A model generated the notes under the pieces. It was not told the origin of the DNA. It made no database searches and saw only the letters and a list, made by a program, of their open reading frames with translations. Made by a program: the position numbers and the translations under genes. Positions 52,231-59,125 of a stretch of 64,000 nt of DNA are shown here, in pieces (the stretch's first letter is position 1; each line of letters begins with the position of its first letter). Source of the DNA: Postechiella sp039985655 (GTDB lineage: Bacteria; Bacteroidota; Bacteroidia; Flavobacteriales; Flavobacteriaceae); contig JBDWSF010000018.1 of assembly GCA_039985655.1 (NCBI GenBank), forward strand, positions 248,001-312,000. The letters run 5' to 3'.

Positions 52231-52306
52231 CTTTCCTTATTAACTTTATACCGCTAAGGTGTTCATTAAAGTTAAGTAAGTTTTAATACAATAATTAAAG
52301 ATATTT

Positions 52307-53701
52307 ATGAGTAAATCATTGTTTGACAAAGTATGGGATTCGCATGTTGTGCGAAATATTGAAGATGGACCAGATGTGTTTTATATAGACCGTCACTTAA
52401 TTCATGAAGTTACAAGTCCTGTGGCTTTTGTAGGTTTAGAAAGTAGAGGTTTGAGTGTATTATATCCAAAGAAGACATTTGCTGTTGCGGATCATAACAC
52501 ACCAACAATCAATCAACACTTACCAGTAGAAGATCCATTATCTGCTAATCAATTAAAAACATTAGAAGATAATGCTAATAAATATGGTATTAGTCATTGG
52601 GGATTAGGTCACCAAAATAATGGTATTGTTCATGTTGTAGGACCAGAAAATGGTATTACACTTCCAGGAGCAACTATTGTTTGTGGAGATTCTCATACAT
52701 CTACACATGGTGCTTTTGGAGCTATTGCTTTTGGTATTGGTACCTCTGAGGTTGAAATGGTTTTAACGACACAATGTATTATGCAACCTAAGCCTAAGAA
52801 AATGCGTATTAGTATTAATGGGCCATTAAGTAAAGGTGTTACGCCAAAAGATGTTGGTTTATATATTATTGCTCAATTAACGACATCTGGTGCAACAGGG
52901 TATTTTGTTGAATATGCAGGTGATGTTTTCGAAAACATGACTATGGAAGGTCGTATGACGGTTTGTAACTTATCTATCGAGATGGGTGCACGTGGTGGTA
53001 TGATTGCTCCAGACGAAAAGACATTCGAATATATTAAAGGTCGTGCTATGACACCAAAAGGTGATGATTGGAACATAGCTATGGCATATTGGAAGACTTT
53101 AAAAACAGACGAAGGTGCTACTTTTGATAAAGAATTAAATTTTAATGCTAGCGATATTGAACCTATGATTACATATGGTACAAATCCTGGTATGGGTATG
53201 GGGATTTCTAAAAATATTCCATCTGCAGAATCTGTAGAAGGCGGAAAAGTAACTTACGATAAGTCTTTAGCTTATATGGGTTATGCTGAGAATGAACAAA
53301 TGATTGGTAAGAAAATCGATTACGTGTTTATTGGTAGTTGTACTAATGGTCGTATTGAAGATTTTAGAGCATTCGCTTCTATTGTTAAAGGAAGACAAAA
53401 AGCAGACAATGTAACTGCTTGGTTAGTACCAGGTTCTCACATTGTAGAAGCTAAGATAAAAGAAGAAGGTTTATTAGATATTTTTGAAACGGCTGGTTTT
53501 GTATTAAGAGAGCCAGGATGTTCAGCTTGTTTAGCAATGAATGATGATAAAGTACCTGCAGGAAAATATGCGGTAAGTACATCTAATAGAAACTTTGAAG
53601 GTCGTCAAGGGCCAGGATCAAGAACATTACTTGCTAGTCCGTTAGTTGCAGCAGCAGCAGCGGTTACAGGTGTCGTTACAGATCCAAGAGAGTTATTGTA
53701 A
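52307..53701 (+). CDS. leuC: 3-isopropylmalate dehydratase large subunit
   Basis: 464 residues, an aconitase-family protein. The 4Fe-4S cysteines are in GSCTNGRIEDF (~345) and EPGCSACLAMN (~405-408); GDSHTSTHGAFG and SNRNFEGRQGPGSRT are also conserved. With LeuD it isomerises 2- to 3-isopropylmalate in leucine synthesis. The gap to leuD carries a 7-base repeat array. Confidence 0.96.
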   Translation: MSKSLFDKVWDSHVVRNIEDGPDVFYIDRHLIHEVTSPVAFVGLESRGLSVLYPKKTFAVADHNTPTINQHLPVEDPLSANQLKTLEDNANKYGISHWGLGHQNNGIVHVVGPENGITLPGATIVCGDSHTSTHGAFGAIAFGIGTSEVEMVLTTQCIMQPKPKKMRISINGPLSKGVTPKDVGLYIIAQLTTSGATGYFVEYAGDVFENMTMEGRMTVCNLSIEMGARGGMIAPDEKTFEYIKGRAMTPKGDDWNIAMAYWKTLKTDEGATFDKELNFNASDIEPMITYGTNPGMGMGISKNIPSAESVEGGKVTYDKSLAYMGYAENEQMIGKKIDYVFIGSCTNGRIEDFRAFASIVKGRQKADNVTAWLVPGSHIVEAKIKEEGLLDIFETAGFVLREPGCSACLAMNDDKVPAGKYAVSTSNRNFEGRQGPGSRTLLASPLVAAAAAVTGVVTDPRELL

Positions 53702-53703
53702 AA

Positions 53704-53790
53704 TAGCTGTTAGCTTTTAGCCGTTTGCTACTAGCTAAAAAAACTTAATAATAAATATGCCAATAGCCAAAAGCTAGAGGCCAAAAGCAA
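53704..53790 (+). repeat. 7-base unit arrays between leuC and leuD
   Basis: Five T-rich heptamers (TAGCTGT, TAGCTTT and on) with GC at 53706, 53713, 53720, 53727, 53734, then a spacer, then five A-rich heptamers with GC at 53759, 53766, 53773, 53780, 53787. The two runs are roughly reverse complements, so the array can form a hairpin. It ends seven bases before the leuD ATG. Confidence 0.85.
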
Positions 53791-53796
53791 ATTAAA

Positions 53797-54393
53797 ATGG
53801 CTTACGATAAATTTACAAAATTAACAAGTACTGCAGTTCCTTTGCCAATAGAGAATGTAGACACAGATCAAATTATACCAGCACGTTTTTTAAAAGCTAC
53901 AACTCGTGATGGTTTTGGAGATAATTTATTCCGCGATTGGAGGTATAATGGCGATAATACACCAAAAGAAGATTTTATATTAAATAACCCGATCTATACA
54001 GGTAAGATCTTAGTAGGAGGAAAGAACTTTGGTTCTGGTTCTTCTAGAGAACATGCTGCTTGGGCTGTTTACGATTATGGTTTTCGTTGTGTAGTCTCTA
54101 GTTTCTTTGCAGATATTTTTAAGAATAACTGTTTGAATATTGGGGTTTTACCAGTACAAATTAGTCCGGAATTTTCAAATGAGATTTTTGAAGCTATTTA
54201 TGCAGATCCTAAAACAGAATTGGTAATTGATTTGCAAGCGCAAACTATTACATTACCATCTACTGGAACACAAGAGTCTTTTGATATTAACGGTTATAAA
54301 AAAGATAACATGCTAAACGGTTTTGATGATATCGACTATTTACAAAGCATGAAAAGTGAAATTGAATCGTTTACAGAAACGCGTCCTTTCTAG
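53797..54393 (+). CDS. leuD: 3-isopropylmalate dehydratase small subunit
   Basis: 198 residues: NVDTDQIIPARFLKATT, GKNFGSGSSREHAAWAVYDY and FKNNCLNIGVLPV are the LeuD swivel-domain blocks. It partners LeuC. A 21-bp stem terminator follows, so leuA and leuB are transcribed separately from leuCD. Confidence 0.96.
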   Translation: MAYDKFTKLTSTAVPLPIENVDTDQIIPARFLKATTRDGFGDNLFRDWRYNGDNTPKEDFILNNPIYTGKILVGGKNFGSGSSREHAAWAVYDYGFRCVVSSFFADIFKNNCLNIGVLPVQISPEFSNEIFEAIYADPKTELVIDLQAQTITLPSTGTQESFDINGYKKDNMLNGFDDIDYLQSMKSEIESFTETRPF

Positions 54394-54412
54394 TTAGATA
54401 TAATAGATAAAT

Positions 54413-54457
54413 AAAAAAAGACCATCTCTAAATAGTATTTAGAGATGGTCTTTTTTT
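54413..54457 (+). terminator. very strong terminator after leuD
   Basis: A 21-bp perfect stem (54413-54433 with 54437-54457) with core GACCATCTCTAAAT closes a three-base loop; its outer part is A7/T7. It can act on both strands. Confidence 0.95.
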
Positions 54458-54475
54458 ATTTATTAGTTTTCTTTT

Positions 54476-54726
54476 AACCTGAGTTCGATGTAAGAATCGT
54501 AGATAAAAGTCAATAAATATGCTAGATTCGACTTATAATTAACATAGACTAGCTAGCTAGTTTATGTTAATTTAAGGAAGAAGATGGTATATTTAGTGGT
54601 TTTTAGCTTGAAATTAGTAAAGTCTCACATAATATAAAGAGGCTGAAATATATTTTATTCACACAAGAAACTAGCAAACAGTGTTTTACAAAATAACTTT
54701 CGTTTTTCTTAGGTCGAACTCAGGTT
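54476..54726. mobile_element. 251-bp MITE-like element
   Basis: Perfect 13-bp terminal inverted repeats AACCTGAGTTCGA (54476-54488) and TCGAACTCAGGTT (54714-54726) bound a non-coding core with a nested palindrome around 54537-54572 centred on ACTAGCTAGCTAGT. It ends one base before the stop codon of the lipoprotein gene on the other strand. No transposase is encoded. Confidence 0.7.
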
Positions 54727-54727
54727 T

Positions 54728-55603
54728 TTAAGACATAAAAATTGATGAAACTTTTTTACCTGCGTATTCATCTACATTATCAGAAGAAAAAAGAAAAAAC
54801 ACATTATCATATTCATATACATGAGTGGTCGTTCCTTCTTTTTTCTTATTTGGCTCTCCATATTTCTCAATGACTTCATCCATTAATAAACCTTCCGAGG
54901 TATTAAGGCTACTTAATCCATCAACTCCATATGCATAAGGAACAATATCATAACTAACATCATCTTTGAGTACGGTTCCTTCTATGCCAAAAAGGGACAT
55001 TCCTATAATTGATTCAGATCTGCTATCTATAGTAATATCAAAACCTTTAGAAAAGTAATACCAGGTCTCTGTACCACGAATGTAACGTGTAATTGTTTCT
55101 CCCTCATTATTTACAGTTGTTTCTGTAGTTGATGCTCTTATTTCTATTGCTTCAGGCTCTCCATGTAAAGCAGTAAGCTTTCTATTCAAATCAAATCCAA
55201 TAACAATTCCTTCTACGGTATTGTAGTCGGTCGTTCCATGTTCATGAAAAAACATTCTGCGATAGCCTGTTAATTCATTTCCGCTAGCATCTGTTGCAGT
55301 GATTTGGACTAATTGATTTCCTTCTTCGGTAGATGAAATTGTATAATTTAAATCATCAATTTTATTAATCGATACAGATAAGGTCATATCGGTACTGTCT
55401 ACAGGAATAACTTGAATGTTTGAATAACCTCCATCATTAATAACAAGGTTAGCTATATTACCAGTAAATTGATCATTGTTGTCAACATTAAAAGCTGTAA
55501 ATTCATTTTCTATATCACTTACATAAACAGCATAATCATCATCTGAACAAGAAGTGTATAAAAGGGTTAAGAATAAAGTGATTAATAAATAATTGGTTCT
55601 CAT
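54728..55603 (-). CDS. lipoprotein of unknown function
   Basis: 291 residues with a lipobox (YTSC, Cys ~19) and an acidic start (SDDDYAVYVSDIENEF). An Ig-like beta region (~35-110) is followed by a domain with GIVIGFDLNRKLTALHGEPE and, near the end, GLLMDEVIEKYGEPNKKKEG. The repeated form with GEP resembles SmpA/BamE-like or DUF-type lipoproteins that compare two halves, but I cannot name it. It lies alone beside the MITE-like element. Confidence 0.72.
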   Translation of the reverse strand: MRTNYLLITLFLTLLYTSCSDDDYAVYVSDIENEFTAFNVDNNDQFTGNIANLVINDGGYSNIQVIPVDSTDMTLSVSINKIDDLNYTISSTEEGNQLVQITATDASGNELTGYRRMFFHEHGTTDYNTVEGIVIGFDLNRKLTALHGEPEAIEIRASTTETTVNNEGETITRYIRGTETWYYFSKGFDITIDSRSESIIGMSLFGIEGTVLKDDVSYDIVPYAYGVDGLSSLNTSEGLLMDEVIEKYGEPNKKKEGTTTHVYEYDNVFFLFSSDNVDEYAGKKVSSIFMS

Positions 55604-56004
55604 TTTTTTAGTTTTTTATAGTTTACACAAAACTATTCTTTGTTAAAAAAAACAAGATTCTTTATTCAATCAAATGTTTGCTCATTTGTTGCATTTAGAC
55701 ATAAACATTATGGTTTACAGTGTTTTTTTATTTTTATTCCCCATTCATTTATAAATGAAAAGAAGATTGATTTGTTACAGTGATAGCTTTATCTATTATC
55801 ATTTTAAAGATTTCAAAACAAATAAAATCAAGAGTTAAACATGGTTTGTTTTTTAATCAAAAAAATAGACTTTTTAAAATGTATAATAGGTTAAGAAATA
55901 CGTGTTTTTTATTTCACAATATAAATTAATTTGATTATCTCTGAATATATACTAAAAATTGTTTTTTGTGAAGATGTTTAGACTTATATGTTAAACACTT
56001 TTTT

Positions 56005-56012
56005 TATATTTG
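56005..56012 (+). promoter_or_regulatory. putative -7 box TATATTTG of the leuA-family gene
   Basis: TATATTTG fits TAnnTTTG 77 bases before the ATG. The 486-base region from 55604 to 56089 is otherwise AT-rich with no ORF, repeat or clear leader peptide; a short frame after the box (MISLHN) is not Leu-rich. Confidence 0.45.
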
Positions 56013-56089
56013 ACATCTGTGTTTTTAAGCTAAAAATGATTTCATTACATAACTGAAATATGTTTTCCTAAAAACCAGCAATTTATATT

Positions 56090-57610
56090 ATGAGTAAAAA
56101 AAAGATAGAAATAATGGATACGACATTGCGCGATGGTGAACAAACCTCGAGCGTGTCGTTTTCTGCTTCAGAGAAGCTTACTATTGCTAAGCTTTTATTA
56201 GAAGAATTAAAAGTAGATCGTATCGAAATTGCATCGGCACGTGTGTCTGAAGGTGAACTTCAAGCGGTTAAAGATGTCACTGAATGGGCATCTCAAAACA
56301 ATTATTTAGATGCTGTTGAAGTTTTAACTTTTGTTGATAAAGGAGTATCTATTAATTGGATGCTTGAAGCAGGAGCAAAGGTTCAAAACTTATTAACTAA
56401 AGGTTCGTTGAACCATTTAACACATCAGCTTAAAAAGACTCCAAGTCAACACTTTAAAGCGATAGAAGAAAATATCGCTTTCGCGGAAGACAACGGAATT
56501 GATACCAATATTTATTTAGAAGATTGGAGTAATGGTATGCGCAACTCTAAGGCTTATGTTTTTGAGTTTTTAGAATTTTTATCTACCCAACCTGTAAAGC
56601 GTATTATGCTTCCAGATACCTTAGGTGTTTTAACACCACAAGAATCTTTTGACTTTGTTAAAGAAATTAAGGATTTATATCCGAATTTGCATTTTGATTT
56701 TCATGCGCATAACGATTACGATTTAGGCGTAAGTAATGTTATGGAAGCTCTAAAAGCAGGTGCTGATGGTTTACATTTAACTATAAATGGTATGGGGGAA
56801 CGCGCTGGAAACGCACCTATGGCTAGTACAATTGCTGTTATAAATGATTTTATGCCGAATATTAAAATTGGTGTAAACGAAACCTTTTTATATACTATTA
56901 GTAAATTGATAGAGACCTTTTCGGGGGTTATGATTCCATCTAACAAACCGGTTGTTGGTGCTAATGTATTTACCCAAACTGCTGGCATTCATGCGGATGG
57001 CGATAATAAAAACAACTTGTATTTTAGTGAGTTAATGCCAGAACGTTTTGGAAGAACTCGGCAATATGCTTTAGGGAAATCTTCTGGAAAAGCTAATATT
57101 CAAAAGAACTTACAAGAATTAGGCCTTCAACTTGATGATGACGATCTTAAAAAAGTAACGCAAAGAATTATTGAGTTAGGCGATAAAAAGCAAGTAGTGA
57201 CGAAAGAAGACTTGCCTTATATTATTTCTGATGTTTTAGATCGTACTTACGAAGAAAAAGTAAAGGTAAACTCTTATGTATTAACACATTCTAAAGGATT
57301 AAAGCCATCTACAACAGTTTCTATTACTATAGAGAACGACACTTTTGAAGAGAATTCGCAAGGTGATGGACAATTTGATGCTTTTATGAATGCGATTAAA
57401 AGTATATTTAAAAAGAAAAAAATGATACTTCCTAGTTTGATAGATTATGCGGTTAGGATACCTCCTGGAAGTAATTCGGATGCGTTATGCGAAACGATTA
57501 TTACTTGGAAAAATACAGATAAGGAGTTTAAAACGCGTGGTTTAGATTCAGATCAAACCGTATCTGCAATTAAAGCTACAGAAAAAATGCTTAACATTAT
57601 TATTAGTTGA
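56090..57610 (+). CDS. leuA: 2-isopropylmalate/citramalate synthase-family enzyme
   Basis: 506 residues, of the HMGL-like/IPMS group. It shows DTTLRDGEQTSSVSFSA, FHAHNDYDLGVSNVMEALKA with metal-binding His residues, HLTINGMGERAGNAP and TQTAGIHADGD, followed by a C-terminal regulatory-type domain from ~390. The N-terminal block has SSVSF where typical LeuA has SPGAS, so it is a divergent member: it may be 2-isopropylmalate synthase or (R)-citramalate synthase. The leu neighbours favour the first. It has its own promoter. Confidence 0.85.
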   Translation: MSKKKIEIMDTTLRDGEQTSSVSFSASEKLTIAKLLLEELKVDRIEIASARVSEGELQAVKDVTEWASQNNYLDAVEVLTFVDKGVSINWMLEAGAKVQNLLTKGSLNHLTHQLKKTPSQHFKAIEENIAFAEDNGIDTNIYLEDWSNGMRNSKAYVFEFLEFLSTQPVKRIMLPDTLGVLTPQESFDFVKEIKDLYPNLHFDFHAHNDYDLGVSNVMEALKAGADGLHLTINGMGERAGNAPMASTIAVINDFMPNIKIGVNETFLYTISKLIETFSGVMIPSNKPVVGANVFTQTAGIHADGDNKNNLYFSELMPERFGRTRQYALGKSSGKANIQKNLQELGLQLDDDDLKKVTQRIIELGDKKQVVTKEDLPYIISDVLDRTYEEKVKVNSYVLTHSKGLKPSTTVSITIENDTFEENSQGDGQFDAFMNAIKSIFKKKKMILPSLIDYAVRIPPGSNSDALCETIITWKNTDKEFKTRGLDSDQTVSAIKATEKMLNIIIS

Positions 57611-57692
57611 AGTAAAAAATGACGAAAGACAGAAGTTGGAAGAATTGAAGAAAGTGAGTTTGTTTGCGTGTTAGTAATGATTGTTAATTGAA

Positions 57693-57713
57693 TACTGATC
57701 ACTGTAAACTGTA
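57693..57713 (+). repeat. three 7-base units (ACTG type) downstream of leuA
   Basis: ACTGATC, ACTGTAA and ACTGTAT in strict seven-base phase, related in sequence to the ACTGAAG array at 23027-23061. Confidence 0.6.
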
Positions 57714-57715
57714 TT

Positions 57716-57822
57716 GCGTTAGGGATTGATGCGGCATCCTTTTTTATGTCAGTTCGAGTATTTGTGAAGTATGAGTAAAATGTATCGAGAACAAATGAAA
57801 AAGATATAGCGGAAAGCCCGAC
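57716..57822 (+). ncRNA. Flavo-1-like RNA repeat, with another repeat nested in its loop
   Basis: The 5' part GCGTTAGGGATTGATGCGGC then ATCCTTTTTT and the 3' part AAAAAGATATAGCGGAAAGC then CCGACC match, from memory, the conserved halves of the flavobacterial Flavo-1 RNA motif. The halves pair imperfectly (GGG/CCC, GC/GC, ATC/GAT, T-run/A-run). The variable loop holds a second repeat, GTCAGTTCGAGT ... GTATCGAGAAC (57748-57792). It lies between leuA and leuB. Not tested against the covariance model. Confidence 0.6.
57748..57792 (+). repeat. GTCAGTTCGAGT dispersed repeat
   Basis: A 45-base unit starting GTCAGTTCGAGT and ending GTATCGAGAAC. Related sequence occurs within the MITE-like element at 47479-47684. 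It sits inside the Flavo-1-like element's loop. Confidence 0.65.
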
Positions 57823-57828
57823 CTAGGT

Positions 57829-57847
57829 CCTGAACTAAATTTAGGAT
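57829..57847. repeat. CCTGAA-type palindrome without nuclease gene
   Basis: TCCTGAACTAAATTTAGGA shares the first arm with the palindromes bracketing the GIY-YIG gene and is followed by no ORF of that type. It lies 55 bases before leuB. Confidence 0.6.
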
Positions 57848-57902
57848 ATAGGTAACGCCCAAATCATTAAAGAGATTAAATAAAGATTAAAAATAGAATA
57901 CA

Positions 57903-58961
57903 ATGAAATTTAATATTGCACTTTTAGCCGGAGACGGAATTGGACCAGAAGTTATAGATCAAGCTGTAAAAGTAAGTGATGCTGTAGCTGCAAAATTTGG
58001 ACATGAAATTACTTGGAAACCAGCTTTAACTGGCGCTGCTGCTATTGATGCAGTTGGAGAACCTTATCCAGACTCTACGCACGAAGTATGTTTAGCATCT
58101 GATGCTGTGTTATTTGGAGCTATTGGACTTCCACGTTTTGATAACGATCCTTCTGCACCAGTTCGTCCAGAGCAAGGGTTATTAAAAATGCGTAAAAAAT
58201 TGGGGTTATTTGCAAATTTAAGACCAACATTTACGTTTCCTTCTTTACTTGATAAATCGCCTTTAAAGAAAGAACGCATTGAAGGGACAGATTTAGTGTT
58301 CTTTAGAGAGTTAACTGGAGGTATCTATTTTGGAGAAAAGGGTAGAAGAGACGGTGGAGAAACAGCTTTTGATAACTGTGTTTATACTCGTGCTGAAGTA
58401 CAACGTTTGGCTAAAAAAGGTTTTGAATTGGCTATGACGCGTACTAAGAAATTATGTTGTGTTGATAAAGCAAATGTATTAGAAACATCAAGGCTTTGGA
58501 GAGAAACGGTTCAAGCCATGGAAAAAGATTATCCTGAAGTCGAAGTGTCTTATGAACTTGTTGATGCGGTTGCTATGCGTTTGGTACAATGGCCAAATAG
58601 TTACGATGTATTAATTACTGAAAACTTATTTGGAGATATTTTAACTGATGAAGCTTCTGTTATATCTGGATCTATGGGATTAATGCCATCGGCATCTATG
58701 GGAGAAGATATTTCTCTATTTGAACCCATTCATGGATCTTACCCTCAGGCAACAGGTTTAAATATTGCTAATCCGATGGCTATGGTTTTATCGGCAGCAA
58801 TGATGTTTGAAATCGCGTTTAATTTGCCAGAAGAAGGAAAAGTGATTAGAGATGCTGTTAATAAAGCATTAGCTGAAGGTATTTATACTGAAGATATAGC
58901 TGATGGTGGAAAAGCTTATGGTACTAAAGAAGTAGGGGATTGGTTAGCTGCCAATATCTAG
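57903..58961 (+). CDS. leuB: 3-isopropylmalate dehydrogenase
   Basis: 352 residues: LLAGDGIGPEVIDQAVKV, FFRELTGGIYFGEKGRR, CVDKANVLETSRLW with the catalytic Lys, and TENLFGDILTDEASVISGSM with the metal-binding Asp residues, then FEPIHGSYPQATG. It oxidises and decarboxylates 3-isopropylmalate in leucine synthesis. It is separated from leuA by 292 bases of repeats. Confidence 0.97.
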   Translation: MKFNIALLAGDGIGPEVIDQAVKVSDAVAAKFGHEITWKPALTGAAAIDAVGEPYPDSTHEVCLASDAVLFGAIGLPRFDNDPSAPVRPEQGLLKMRKKLGLFANLRPTFTFPSLLDKSPLKKERIEGTDLVFFRELTGGIYFGEKGRRDGGETAFDNCVYTRAEVQRLAKKGFELAMTRTKKLCCVDKANVLETSRLWRETVQAMEKDYPEVEVSYELVDAVAMRLVQWPNSYDVLITENLFGDILTDEASVISGSMGLMPSASMGEDISLFEPIHGSYPQATGLNIANPMAMVLSAAMMFEIAFNLPEEGKVIRDAVNKALAEGIYTEDIADGGKAYGTKEVGDWLAANI

Positions 58962-58990
58962 TAAAACATATATTAATTACCGATTACAAG

Positions 58991-59028
58991 AATGGATTTA
59001 GCAACGTGATGCTAGGTCCATTTTTTTT
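58991..59028 (+). terminator. terminator after leuB
   Basis: AATGGATTTAGCA pairs with TGCTAGGTCCATT over 13 positions (two G-U) around the loop ACGTGA, followed by T residues. Confidence 0.9.
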
Positions 59029-59125
59029 ACCTCTAATTATATAAAAGGTCTTAAAGTTTTTGTAAAAGCGATGAAAAAGAATTTGTTTTTAATATTTTAA
59101 CACCAAATTTTTCAAAAACGTTTTT

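Noticed and set aside
52068..52306. Leucine attenuator before leuC
   Set aside because: A hairpin with T-run is present, but the only ATG frame before it is MQILR, without a Leu run, and there is no visible antiterminator pairing.
55604..56089. Leader peptide before the leuA-family gene
   Set aside because: Short frames (MISLHN and a 14-residue frame starting MVYSVFLFLFP) have no consecutive Leu codons, and no terminator hairpin follows.
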